A stretch of DNA of 36,923 nucleotides from Magnetococcales bacterium DCbin2 (GCA_002753615.1 PEAO01000020.1:1-36923); one strand, 5' to 3'; counted from the stretch's first letter, positions 16,714-24,958 are shown. Program-made: numbers and translations. The notes: generated by a model not told the origin, from the letters alone.

Positions 16714-17658
16714 TTGGATAACCAAATCACGAAAGAACCCACTGCCCCATCCTACCAAACCATCCCCTTGGCCTTTCTGTCCCCTCCTATAGAGGCAAAA
16801 GAAATCGATTTGCAGCAGTATTGGCAAATCCTGGCCCGAGGAAAATGGTTAATCTTGATCATGACCGTTTTATCAACGGCTTGGTCCGTTTATCAGGCCA
16901 AAACGGCCACCCCCGTCTACAGGGCAGAGGTCTTGATCACAGCCGTCGGTGAGCAACAAGGACCATCCTTCGGAGGGGGACTCAGCGGATTGGCATCCAT
17001 AGCCGGTTTGTCCATCGGTGGCCCTTCGGGATCAGGATCCAATCTTGCCATTTTTCAATCCAGATCTTTTCTTGAAAAATTCATTACCGATGAAAAAGTT
17101 GCGGAAATCCTGAACGGTAACAAACCAAGTGCAGCCAAGGACAGCGGCGGGGGAGAAAAATCACCATCCGCCGACACTCTCTTATGGAATACCGTTGATG
17201 CATTTAAAGGTCTGATCACCATCTCCACCGAGAGAAAAGACGGCATCATCGCCGTCTCAGTCGAGTGGCATGATCGTCATCAAGCAGCCAAATGGGCCAA
17301 CCTTCTCGTTCAACGGCTCAATGACCACTTACGCAACCTCGCCATTCAAGAAGCGGAAAAAAGCATTGAGTTTCTGAATAACGAACTGGCGAAAACACAG
17401 GTGACTCAACTTCGACAGGCCCTCGCCAATCTTCTTGAAACGCAAATCCAGAAAATTATGATGTCTAAAATCCGACCAGAATTTGCCTACTCCACCGTGG
17501 ACCCGGCCATCGCCCCCCCTGAGGGGATGTTCGTGAAACCCAAGCGCAAACAGATGGTCATGATCGGATTCGTCTGGGGCGTTGTTTTAGGAAGCCTCAC
17601 CGCCGTTTTGTTCCATCTGTTGCGTCGGAAGAGAAATCCCGCCGGAACCGACGACTGA
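16714..17658 (+). CDS. Wzz-type polysaccharide chain-length determinant protein
   Basis: 314 residues. A Wzz domain starts at residue about 33 (EIDLQQYWQILARGKWLILIMTVLSTAWSVYQA) with the first membrane helix. A periplasmic part follows with a Gly/Ser-rich insert (GGGLSGLASIAGLSIGG), then a short coiled coil (EAEKSIEFLNNELAKTQV). The proline-rich PEGMFVKPKRK lies before the second helix (VMIGFVWGVVLGSLTAVLFHLL). These proteins set polysaccharide chain length, usually with a Wzy polymerase. The periplasmic part is short for the family and no tyrosine kinase domain or gene is attached. The start is TTG at 16714 with GGAG about 9 bases upstream. It probably forms an operon with the transferase. 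Confidence 0.88.
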   Translation: MDNQITKEPTAPSYQTIPLAFLSPPIEAKEIDLQQYWQILARGKWLILIMTVLSTAWSVYQAKTATPVYRAEVLITAVGEQQGPSFGGGLSGLASIAGLSIGGPSGSGSNLAIFQSRSFLEKFITDEKVAEILNGNKPSAAKDSGGGEKSPSADTLLWNTVDAFKGLITISTERKDGIIAVSVEWHDRHQAAKWANLLVQRLNDHLRNLAIQEAEKSIEFLNNELAKTQVTQLRQALANLLETQIQKIMMSKIRPEFAYSTVDPAIAPPEGMFVKPKRKQMVMIGFVWGVVLGSLTAVLFHLLRRKRNPAGTDD

Positions 17659-17687
17659 CATGCACATGGTTGAGATGTCTTCTCCCC

Positions 17688-18314
17688 TCAGTGGGTCACC
17701 ACCCGCCCTTGAATCTGCAACCGATCTTGCAGCACTTTGGAGATTTGCGTTACCTGTTCATGGTTGTCAAACGGGCCGGCATGGATCTGCTCCCAAACTG
17801 TGCCATTGTAGGACATCGGTCTGCGATAGGCGGGGACACCCGCAGATGTCACCTGCTGCAACAGCAGATCCGCATTGGCGGAATCCATGAAGCTGCCGAC
17901 ATGCAGACTAAACCCCTTCGCCGGAACTTGGCCTGGGGCGGCATGTGGTGGAGATTGGACAACACTCTGCTGGGCAACCACCGGCTGGGGCGGACCAAAA
18001 CCTTCCAAAGGGAGGGGCTGCAACGGGGGGGCCTGCACGATAATCTGTGACGGTTGACGGACAACCGGGACAGACGACGGAATCACCATCGGGGTTGCAT
18101 AAAAATCGCCCGTTGACTGATAGTGATAGGGCGATTGGGCATAGTTGGGGTAATAGATAAACTCCCTGAGAGGCTTTTGTTCTGGTGCAGCATCCGTCGA
18201 AATGTTGCCAGGACCACCGGCAGCCAGGACAGGAACTGCCTGCGCCAGAAAAACCATCACCAAACCCCGAACAAGGGCAGATACTTCAGACCGTCTCGCT
18301 GCGGGAAATCCCAT
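17688..18314 (-). CDS. Exported SPOR-domain protein
   Basis: 208 residues. A signal peptide ends near VLAAGG (residue about 33). A Pro/Gln/Val-rich linker with several tyrosines (YYPNYAQSPYHYQ) follows. The last 75 residues are a SPOR domain (FSLHVGSFMDSANADLLLQQV through GPFDNHEQVTQISKVLQDRL), which binds denuded peptidoglycan glycan strands. It is thus likely a periplasmic or outer-membrane-associated wall-binding protein. The start is ATG 18314, six bases after AAGGGG, not the ATG two codons earlier. It is the last of four same-strand genes for exported low-complexity proteins behind the sigma54 activator. Confidence 0.8.
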   Translation of the reverse strand: MGFPAARRSEVSALVRGLVMVFLAQAVPVLAAGGPGNISTDAAPEQKPLREFIYYPNYAQSPYHYQSTGDFYATPMVIPSSVPVVRQPSQIIVQAPPLQPLPLEGFGPPQPVVAQQSVVQSPPHAAPGQVPAKGFSLHVGSFMDSANADLLLQQVTSAGVPAYRRPMSYNGTVWEQIHAGPFDNHEQVTQISKVLQDRLQIQGRVVTH

Positions 18315-18350
18315 GTTCATCCCCTTTTATCCGTGCTGAAAACCGGTTTG

Positions 18351-18385
18351 GCGGTCTTGCCCATACCTTCCGGGATCAAGACCGC
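18351..18385. terminator. Perfect 9-bp stem-loop between two exported-protein genes
   Basis: GCGGTCTTG (18351-18359) pairs with CAAGACCGC (18377-18385) around a 17-base loop with further CCC/GGG pairing. It lies 23 bases beyond the stop of the Met/Gln-rich gene and before the SPOR gene on the minus strand. No T run follows on that strand, so it may be an attenuator, RNA-stability hairpin or weak terminator. Confidence 0.4.
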
Positions 18386-18407
18386 TCGGAGAAAATGCCG
18401 ACAACAC

Positions 18408-19157
18408 TCAACGTGCGTAGGCAAACGTGGTCGAAGGCATACTGGCACCATAACCTCCCTGAGGCATCGCCTGTTGCTGGGGCATCATAGGCTGTTGCTG
18501 GGGCATCATAGCGGGCTGTTGCTGGGGCATCATAGCGGCCTGTTGCTGGGGCATCATAGCGGGCTGATAGGAAACCACCCCGTTTTGTTGCTGAGGCATC
18601 ATGGCGGCCTGCTGCATCATGGGATACCCCTGCTGCTGCCCTTGTGGATAGCCCGCTGTCACAGGCATCCCCCCCGTCGAATATTGCTGATACGACTGTT
18701 GCGGCATCTGCTGCGGCATTTGCGGTTGCATCATCGGCTGTTGGTAAACCGGAGACGGTCCCGTCTGATAGCTGGGCATGTTGATGGGCGGTGCCGATGG
18801 CGCAGAGACCTGATAGGAAATCTGCTGCATCTGAGGAATCTGCGGTGCCGGAGCCGCCGTCGGTGACACCGAGCTGTAAACCATGGGTTCATGAAGGGGA
18901 GACAACATCGGCATCGGCATGGCCATGGGTTGCGCCATCATGACCGGCGGCGGTACGGAGGCCTGGGGATAGGCAATCACCGGAGCCACCGGCTCCGAAG
19001 CATGTGCCAAAGAAGTAAAAAGGGCCACCCCCCCCAAAATCGTTGCCGTAGCCAAGTCAGCATGGGCGTTTTGCGGTGCAACCAAACCGGCGGTCATCAA
19101 TGCAGCACCAGCCAACAGGGAAATCGATGTGCGACCTTTTGCAGAAGATGTAGTCAT
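18408..19157 (-). CDS. Exported Met/Gln/Pro-rich repeat protein
   Basis: 249 residues. A signal peptide (SLLAGAALMTAGLVAPQNAHA) is followed by LATATILGGVALFTSLAHASEP, a second hydrophobic stretch with its own possible Ala-x-Ala cleavage site. The rest is low complexity: Met-Pro-Gln, Tyr and Ser, with tandem MMPQQQPA repeats near the C-terminus and runs such as MAMPMPM. No known domain is seen. The mature protein should be disordered or fibrous and exported. Clustered Met could bind copper, but this is speculation. Start ATG 19157 has AAGGA six bases upstream. The gene sits between a small exported protein and the SPOR protein in the same direction. Confidence 0.72.
   Translation of the reverse strand: MTTSSAKGRTSISLLAGAALMTAGLVAPQNAHADLATATILGGVALFTSLAHASEPVAPVIAYPQASVPPPVMMAQPMAMPMPMLSPLHEPMVYSSVSPTAAPAPQIPQMQQISYQVSAPSAPPINMPSYQTGPSPVYQQPMMQPQMPQQMPQQSYQQYSTGGMPVTAGYPQGQQQGYPMMQQAAMMPQQQNGVVSYQPAMMPQQQAAMMPQQQPAMMPQQQPMMPQQQAMPQGGYGASMPSTTFAYAR
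18472..18562 (-). repeat. Tandem 21-24-bp repeats encoding MMPQQQPA units
   Basis: TGTTGCTGGGGCATCATAG recurs at 18472, 18493, 18517 and 18541 on the plus strand (spacings 21, 24, 24). On the coding strand this gives MMPQQQ(P/A)(A) units. Near-identical units point to recent expansion. Confidence 0.85.
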
Positions 19158-19192
19158 GTTCATTCCTTCTTTTGAGCTGATAGGCACAACGT

Positions 19193-19552
19193 TTATTGAC
19201 CTCTTCCGTGGTAGAGCGGCGTCCCCGTCACCTCTGGGGATGCATATTTAGCCGCAAACTTTTCCAAGCCAACGCCCAATACCACCATGGGCTTGGTGCC
19301 GGGAGCTCCCTGCTCCACGACGACGGGTTGAAAAGGATCACTGACCGGCGAAAAATAATCCCATGTGCCGGTCTCAGAAGGATTCAGATGCCACCAATAA
19401 TCAATGGGGTGGGCAAATTTTTCGGGGTAGGTATGGACAATCACTTCATCCTGATCTTGGTGCGGTACCATCAACTGTCCCGCCTCCGCCTGGCTCAGGG
19501 ATACCAACAGACCCGACAGTGCCGATAAAATCATTCTTCTCTTGAAAGACAT
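19193..19552 (-). CDS. Small exported protein of unknown function
   Basis: 119 residues. The signal peptide (MILSALSGLLVSLSQAEA) has a cleavage site after AEA. The mature part of about 95 residues has several Trp/Tyr/His/Pro residues (HPIDYWWHLNPSETGTWDYF) and no Cys. I recognise no family. GGAGG lies 8 bases before the ATG, and a 12-bp palindrome overlaps that leader. The Met/Gln-rich gene starts 35 bases after its stop, which fits one operon. Confidence 0.7.
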   Translation of the reverse strand: MSFKRRMILSALSGLLVSLSQAEAGQLMVPHQDQDEVIVHTYPEKFAHPIDYWWHLNPSETGTWDYFSPVSDPFQPVVVEQGAPGTKPMVVLGVGLEKFAAKYASPEVTGTPLYHGRGQ

Positions 19553-19564
19553 GAGACATTCCTC

Positions 19565-19576
19565 CAGGTTAACCTG
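19565..19576. promoter_or_regulatory. 12-bp perfect palindrome CAGGTTAACCTG in a gene leader
   Basis: CAGGTTAACCTG lies 13-24 bases before the ATG of the small exported protein and its last bases run into the GGAGG ribosome site on the minus strand. It could be an operator or could mask the ribosome site in a hairpin. No second copy was noticed in the window. Confidence 0.3.
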
Positions 19577-19596
19577 AGATGATCCATCCCACCAGA

Positions 19597-20244
19597 TTAC
19601 TTATCAGGGAGGGGATCCTCTCGCGGAATGGTCGGTTCGACCTTGGGCAAGGACGGTGGTGGTGGCGGCGGTGGCGGTGGCTCTACTTTCGGTTGCGCCA
19701 CAGGTGGCGGTGGTGGCGGCTCCGGTGCCGCAACAGGGACCGGTTGTGATGCAATCACCTGCGTCGGCAATACCACCGTCTCCACAAATTCCACACGCGG
19801 CGGATGCACGACAATTTCCGACTGATTATAGGAAAAACCGGGTTGGTTGATTGTCAATGATGGGGATGGAATCGCAACCGGCGGATTTCCCACCCATATG
19901 GGGGGTTGGGGGATCGTGACGGAGGGGTGCTGAACGGTAATCGGCGATTGTTGAATCACCGTGGCACCATCGGACCGCATCATCACACCGGGTTCCAGCA
20001 CCGCTGCACCATGGACAGGAACCAAAGGTGCCTGAGCGGGAACCATTCCAGGGTAAGGGGCCGGGCCACCATTCCATTGCACCGGAGGGGTCTTGACAAC
20101 TACCGCCGCCGGCATATCGTAGACGGGCAGTTGCGACATCGTTGGATCAATGATATGCCCACACGCAGCCATCGCAGGGGCCGCCATGCCCGCCAGTAAA
20201 AGGAACTTGCCACGCTTTCCCACCGTCTTGAAAAAATCCTTCAT
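19597..20244 (-). CDS. Exported proline-rich protein
   Basis: 215 residues. The signal region is KFLLLAGMAAPAMAACGHI; Cys lies just after AMAA, so a lipoprotein is possible but the lipobox is weak. The mature protein is rich in Pro, Val and Gln, with semi-regular beta-like segments (VIQQSPITVQHPSVTIPQP, VAIPSPSLTINQPGF). It ends in runs of six and nine prolines separated by QPKVE and similar. Polyproline stretches often span the periplasm, as in TonB, but no TonB C-terminal domain is present. The start is the second ATG (20244), with GAGGAG six bases upstream. It is the first of the exported genes, 75 bases after the sigma54 activator. Confidence 0.7.
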   Translation of the reverse strand: MKDFFKTVGKRGKFLLLAGMAAPAMAACGHIIDPTMSQLPVYDMPAAVVVKTPPVQWNGGPAPYPGMVPAQAPLVPVHGAAVLEPGVMMRSDGATVIQQSPITVQHPSVTIPQPPIWVGNPPVAIPSPSLTINQPGFSYNQSEIVVHPPRVEFVETVVLPTQVIASQPVPVAAPEPPPPPPVAQPKVEPPPPPPPPPSLPKVEPTIPREDPLPDK

Positions 20245-20319
20245 CTGCATCTCCTCGCCTCTTCACAAACGCGGTTGATTCGGGGATATGCCGTGTATCG
20301 GAATCGACTGATGGGGAGA

Positions 20320-22020
20320 TTAGATTATTTTTAAATTTTCCAGTTTCCGGTAGAGGGTACTCCGGCTGATTCCCAGTATTTTAGCCGCTTTGCCCTTGTT
20401 GTAGTGAACTTGCTCCAACACTTTGAGGATATTATCGCTCCCTAGTTTATCTTCACTCTCACTCACAAAAGGTCTCATGGTTGGCATTTGCCCCGCCACC
20501 ATGGAATCTGGAAGGTGTTCCAAGGCAATGACGCGATCACGGCAAACCACAAAAGCCCGCTCGATGACATGCTCCAACTCGCGGATGTTTCCCGGCCAGG
20601 CATAATTTTTCAACACCACCATCACTTCCTCACTGACGGAATCGATGGCCTTGTTAAATTTTGCGCAAAATTTACGGATAAAATGGTCCGTCAACAAGCC
20701 GATATCGTCGGCCCGATCCCGCAATGGTGGTAATTGCACCTCCACCACATTCAAACGGTAGTAAAGGTCTTCCCGAAACACTCCAGAAGCGACTTTTTGT
20801 GCCAGATTCCGGTTGGTCGCCGCGATGATCCGCACATCAACCTCAACAGGATGGGCATCACCAACCTTTTCGATAGTCTTTTCCTGAAGAACCCGCAACA
20901 ATCGGGTTTGCATATTGGCACTGATATCGCCGATTTCATCCAGGAAAAGGGTCCCTTTGTCGGCCATTTGAAAGCGTCCCTGTTTGTCGCGAAAGGCACC
21001 GGTGAACGCCCCTTTGACATGCCCAAACAATTCGCTCTCCAAAAGTGTTTCGGTCAATCCCGCGCAATTGACCTTTACTAAAGGCCCCTTGCTACGCCCC
21101 CCCTGGAAATGGAGTGCCTCGGCGACCAATTCCTTACCCGTCCCACTTTCACCGGTAATTAACACCGTCGTTTCCACCACCGCCAAATCTTCGATTAGGC
21201 TGTAAATCTGGCGCATTTTTAAACTTTGGCCCATCATGCCATGAAAACGGCTCCGTTCACGCCGACTCTGTTCTAACAACGCCATACGGGTAAAATCCAA
21301 GATCACCACCACCGCCCCGGTAAAGAGTCCCCCTTCATCCAGCAAAGGGGATACGGAAACATGGATAATCTGTTGACGACCCTGGGCGTTCTGACAGGTC
21401 AATTCGGCCCGTTCCACAGGCCGACGTTCCTGGAAAACCCTTTTGACCAATTCCAATAACGGTTCGCAGTGAATGACCTCCAAAAATCTTTGCCCGATGA
21501 TCTCCGATGACAATCCACAAATCCGTTGCCCGGCATCGTTGATTTCGCGGATTATGTAATCGGCATCGACCGAAATGATGGCCTCTTGGACACTGCGAAA
21601 TATGGCGCGCAGATTTTGCTGAATGGCATACCGTTGGTCACGCAGTGCCTTATGATCCAAAGCGCGACGAACCCGTTCCCGCAAGGTTGCCGGAGAACAC
21701 GGCTTGGGAATATAATCAAAGACCCCTTGGTGCAATGCCTCCTGGGCCGTCTCCACAGTGGGATTGCCCGTCACCAGAATCACGTAGGTTGCCCCATCGA
21801 TCTGCCGGATTTTCCGCACCAGATCCAAACCATTGGCATCACCCAACATGATATCGGAAACCACGAGGTCAAACTTGCGTTTGGATAACAGGTCACTGGC
21901 CATCGTTAACGATTCAGCCTGTTCCACCTCATACCCTGCCTCGGTCAGCACCACCGAAAACAGGTGGAGAATGCCGAGATCATCGTCAACGCATAATATT
22001 TTTTTGGGGAGATTGATCAT
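20320..22020 (-). CDS. Sigma54-dependent response regulator (REC-PAS-AAA-Fis)
   Basis: 566 residues. A receiver domain (1-120) has the acidic pocket VDDD, phospho-acceptor Asp56 (VSDIML) and Lys106. A PAS domain (about 135-245) follows, then the AAA domain with Walker A GESGTGKE (289-296), the sigma54-contact loop GAFTGA (336-341), FLDEIGD and RDRADDIGLL. The C-terminal Fis-type helix-turn-helix ends at residue 566 (AKILGISRSTLYRKLENL). It is a complete NtrC-family activator that should drive sigma54 promoters when phosphorylated; the PAS may sense a ligand or redox signal. No histidine kinase is adjacent. It is divergent from the cytochrome operon, whose upstream region has a sigma54 promoter, and precedes the exported-protein genes. 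Confidence 0.92.
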   Translation of the reverse strand: MINLPKKILCVDDDLGILHLFSVVLTEAGYEVEQAESLTMASDLLSKRKFDLVVSDIMLGDANGLDLVRKIRQIDGATYVILVTGNPTVETAQEALHQGVFDYIPKPCSPATLRERVRRALDHKALRDQRYAIQQNLRAIFRSVQEAIISVDADYIIREINDAGQRICGLSSEIIGQRFLEVIHCEPLLELVKRVFQERRPVERAELTCQNAQGRQQIIHVSVSPLLDEGGLFTGAVVVILDFTRMALLEQSRRERSRFHGMMGQSLKMRQIYSLIEDLAVVETTVLITGESGTGKELVAEALHFQGGRSKGPLVKVNCAGLTETLLESELFGHVKGAFTGAFRDKQGRFQMADKGTLFLDEIGDISANMQTRLLRVLQEKTIEKVGDAHPVEVDVRIIAATNRNLAQKVASGVFREDLYYRLNVVEVQLPPLRDRADDIGLLTDHFIRKFCAKFNKAIDSVSEEVMVVLKNYAWPGNIRELEHVIERAFVVCRDRVIALEHLPDSMVAGQMPTMRPFVSESEDKLGSDNILKVLEQVHYNKGKAAKILGISRSTLYRKLENLKII

Positions 22021-22031
22021 ATTCTTCCATC

Positions 22032-22050
22032 GGTTTCAAACGTGGAAACC
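22032..22050. promoter_or_regulatory. Inverted repeat, possible activator binding site
   Basis: GGTTTC and GAAACC flank seven bases (AAACGTG). The centre lies about 64 bases upstream of the -24 element at 22105, a normal place for an enhancer of a sigma54 activator. It is close to the start of the activator gene, so autoregulation is also possible. Confidence 0.35.
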
Positions 22051-22104
22051 CAACGTGTGGAACAAAATGTCTCACTTGGGCCGCGTGTGTCAAGACATTA
22101 TGAA

Positions 22105-22119
22105 TGGCACGTCTCATGC
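22105..22119 (+). promoter_or_regulatory. Sigma54 (-24/-12) promoter ahead of the cytochrome operon
   Basis: TGGCAC, five bases, then ATGC. The invariant GG and GC are present with the required 10 bases between them. Only the first T of TTGC differs from consensus. Predicted start of transcription is about 22131, giving a leader of about 40 bases to the TTG start at 22173. Confidence 0.65.
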
Positions 22120-22172
22120 GTAATTCGTTTAAAAAATCATTGCACTTTAAGATTGCTTAAGGAAGGTCTTCG

Positions 22173-23087
22173 TTGAAAGAGTATGATTTCCAGATCGTTG
22201 TATCCATCGCCTTGACCCTCTTGACACTGCTCCCTGGCATCCTGAAAGCGGATACCGGAAGTGCGTCGATCATCGTTGAAAACGCCCGGTGTTTGCGGTG
22301 TCACGGGATGCCTACCTTGGGCTATCGTCATCCTGTATCGGGAAAGTTATTGGATTTTTATGTGGATCCAAAAAAGTTTGCCCTTTCTGACCATGGACAG
22401 CAATCCTGCGGCACCTGTCACCCGGGAAACTTCACGGTTTTACCCCATCGCCTGGAAAAAACTGCCCGTTACCATACCTGTGGTGACTGTCACACCGGCG
22501 AAAAACTGAGTCAACGGATGCGTCTTGTCGGTATTACCGCCCAGTTTCAAAAGAGTGTCCACATCCAGAGGGGGGTCGCAGGGTTTGATTGTTTTTCCTG
22601 CCACAATCCCCATGAAAATCGCCTTGAAGATGTCGCCAAGCCGGAGATGGATGTGGTCCAACGCGACAATGACCTATGCCTGAAATGCCACCAGGAAGTC
22701 GTGATGACTGAGGAAAGGCACCGCATCATTCCCCAGGCTGCCATGCATCTCCATGCCGTGCGCTGCCTGGAATGTCACACACCCAGGCCAGGTTCGGTCA
22801 TTCATGCCATTGAACCGGCCCACCGTGCGGAACAAGATTGCGTCGCCTGCCACAGCCGTGATTCCATCCTATTGACAAAGCTCTACAAATACCGCCTATA
22901 CGAGAGTGAACGCCACGCCGGATTTGTCAACGGCGTCGTCCTGGGTGATTATTATGTGATCGGCATGACCCGGCATCCCCTGTTGGATCTTTTGGGAATT
23001 CTGGGTATTGGTGGGGCATTATTGGGGGTTTTCATCCATGGCGTCGGGCGGTATCTCGCATTCCGAAAGAGACTTCGAACATCATGA
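22173..23087 (+). CDS. Seven-heme membrane-anchored c-type cytochrome
   Basis: 304 residues with seven CxxCH motifs starting at Cys 40, 79, 103, 140, 169, 198 and 223. The N-terminus is a signal peptide (IVVSIALTLLTLLPGILKA). A hydrophobic helix at about 269-290 anchors the C-terminus in the inner membrane, so the hemes face the periplasm. The protein most likely passes electrons from quinol to the cytochrome encoded next. It belongs broadly to the cytochrome c3/NapC-like multiheme proteins, but I cannot name the family. The start is TTG 22173 with AAGGAAGG 6 bases upstream. The stop overlaps the next ATG by 4 bases. Confidence 0.88.
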   Translation: MKEYDFQIVVSIALTLLTLLPGILKADTGSASIIVENARCLRCHGMPTLGYRHPVSGKLLDFYVDPKKFALSDHGQQSCGTCHPGNFTVLPHRLEKTARYHTCGDCHTGEKLSQRMRLVGITAQFQKSVHIQRGVAGFDCFSCHNPHENRLEDVAKPEMDVVQRDNDLCLKCHQEVVMTEERHRIIPQAAMHLHAVRCLECHTPRPGSVIHAIEPAHRAEQDCVACHSRDSILLTKLYKYRLYESERHAGFVNGVVLGDYYVIGMTRHPLLDLLGILGIGGALLGVFIHGVGRYLAFRKRLRTS

Positions 23088-24958
23088 ACATCCATGACAT
23101 GATCAAAACAAAAAAATGGGCCATCCTCCTGATCACCCTCATCGCCCTGCTCGCCTGGGCGGGTAAGGCTTGGTTGGTTCCGCTGTTTTTTGAACAATCT
23201 ACCGGGGCCAGCAATGCCTCCCCCACCTTTGAAAGTTCACAATCATTGACCGATCGGGAAATCAAAGATCTTGCCGATGAACTGACCCTGACATACCGCC
23301 AAAACCGCGCCAAGGCGGTGATCCCCGATGCAGGAAATGCCGACGTTGAACGGTTACAACGGGAACGGGTCATGGCATTAAAATCGGTTCATGAGACAGG
23401 CCCCTACCCCCACATCGGTTATTTTCAACGCGCAGGAATCAAAGGCTACGTGGGTTCCTCCACCTGTTTACAATGTCACGCCACCCTGCATACCGCCACA
23501 GGCAAAGGGGGATTTTCCAAAGTAAACACCTTGGAAGATGTGGTGGATACCGTCCATTTTCGCTCCCAACAAAATGATCGGGGGTTATCCCCATGGACCC
23601 TTTCCGTGATACCGGTAGAGGATGTCTCCTCCCGTGCCAAGGAAGAGATCGACTGCTTGATCTGCCATGCCGATGTTTATGACATAAAGCAAAGGGTGGT
23701 GATCACCGATGACCAGGACCACCGTTGGAATCAGGATCGCTCATTGCGTTCTGCCATGACGGTGGGGGTACCCACGGTAGACAATTGCCTGAACTGTCAC
23801 CAAACGAAGGGTTATGAAGGAACCAAACGGGCCATCCCATTCAGCCCCACCACCGATATCCATGCGCGCGTGGGTATGACCTGTCTGGATTGCCATCTCC
23901 CCCAGGGACACAAGATTCCTCTAGGGGCGCATCGGGTCGATCTGGCCGCCCATGAACTCCCCGAAAAGCGGGTCTCCTGTGAAGGGTGTCACACCCAGAC
24001 CCCCCATGTCCGCGATGTTAATAACCGCGCCATTCTCAATGGCCATGTCGCCCGTTTGGCCTGTGAAACGTGTCATATCCGGGAGCTGGCCTCCAATAAC
24101 GTCGTCCTGCGTGACTGGGCATACCCGGTTCAAGACAAAAAAGGGGGGATCCATACCCCTGTCGATGTCTTTGAATCGGGAAAACCCGGCCAAGGGATGA
24201 TCTATCTTTGGTTCAACGGCACGGGCACCTTGCTAGCCAACGCCCTGGGAGACCATCCCTCCGGCGATGGCCGTTACAATCCGTGGATGAACCAACTGGT
24301 TCACCTGGATGACCCGGAAGTTTTGGCCGCCATCCGCAGCACGGCAGAACGATTAAAAGTAATCTATCCCGATATCGATGTGGATCGGTATGTCCGTGAG
24401 GCGGCCAACCCTTTGGGCCATTTTACCCCGGAACAAATGAAAAAACGGCAGCTTTGGATCGAAGAAAACATCCGCCCTTTGATGCAACAAGGGATCAGCC
24501 GCATTACGCCATTCCAATTATTCAATGCCAGAATGGTCGAGGATATGAGCCATCAAGGGCTGTTTGGCGCGATCATTCTGCCATTTGATATTGCGAGCTA
24601 TCATAAAACTGGCGATCCCATCCAATCTGTCAAGATAGCCCTCAACAATCCCAGGATCCGGCGCATGGTTGAGACCCCTCTCCAGGCGACCATGAAAGAG
24701 ACCTTCATGATCCATTTGGGTATAGAATCCTGGTCGGCGGACTATCCGCTCACCCCGAAGGATGATTTAAAAAATGTTGCAACCCATTGGATGCGCCAAA
24801 TGGCAACCCTCATGGTCAATCACGGCATTCAACGCGATGGCCGCACCTGCCGGGAATGCCATGCCGAACAAGGGATTTTGGATTTTGATCAATTAGGCTA
24901 CACCCCGGAACGCACCGAGGAATTGCGCCATCTTCCCGAGTTGAAGAATGTAAAATAA
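23084..24958 (+). CDS. Seven-heme cytochrome c resembling octaheme tetrathionate reductase
   Basis: 624 residues. An N-terminal signal anchor spans about 12-32. CxxCH motifs lie at Cys 128, 191, 235, 267, 299, 327 and 589; six are in the first half and one near the C-terminus. The spacing and context (IDCLICH, VDNCLNCH, GMTCLDCHLPQGHKI, VSCEGCHTQTPH, LNGHVARLACETCHI) follow the octaheme tetrathionate reductase (OTR) family. Such enzymes reduce tetrathionate, nitrite or hydroxylamine in the periplasm. One heme fewer than OTR is seen; no extra CxxCH or longer CxnCH was noticed. The start overlaps the previous cytochrome, so they are one operon. The substrate is unproven. Confidence 0.85.
   Translation: MNIHDMIKTKKWAILLITLIALLAWAGKAWLVPLFFEQSTGASNASPTFESSQSLTDREIKDLADELTLTYRQNRAKAVIPDAGNADVERLQRERVMALKSVHETGPYPHIGYFQRAGIKGYVGSSTCLQCHATLHTATGKGGFSKVNTLEDVVDTVHFRSQQNDRGLSPWTLSVIPVEDVSSRAKEEIDCLICHADVYDIKQRVVITDDQDHRWNQDRSLRSAMTVGVPTVDNCLNCHQTKGYEGTKRAIPFSPTTDIHARVGMTCLDCHLPQGHKIPLGAHRVDLAAHELPEKRVSCEGCHTQTPHVRDVNNRAILNGHVARLACETCHIRELASNNVVLRDWAYPVQDKKGGIHTPVDVFESGKPGQGMIYLWFNGTGTLLANALGDHPSGDGRYNPWMNQLVHLDDPEVLAAIRSTAERLKVIYPDIDVDRYVREAANPLGHFTPEQMKKRQLWIEENIRPLMQQGISRITPFQLFNARMVEDMSHQGLFGAIILPFDIASYHKTGDPIQSVKIALNNPRIRRMVETPLQATMKETFMIHLGIESWSADYPLTPKDDLKNVATHWMRQMATLMVNHGIQRDGRTCRECHAEQGILDFDQLGYTPERTEELRHLPELKNVK

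Noticed and set aside
18123-18866. Plus-strand His/Leu/Arg-rich frame
   Set aside because: Antisense of the Met/Gln repeat gene; no start signal and the opposite strand has export signals and ribosome sites.
19628-19825. Gly-rich plus-strand frame
   Set aside because: Antisense of the polyproline gene (CCN codons read as GGN).
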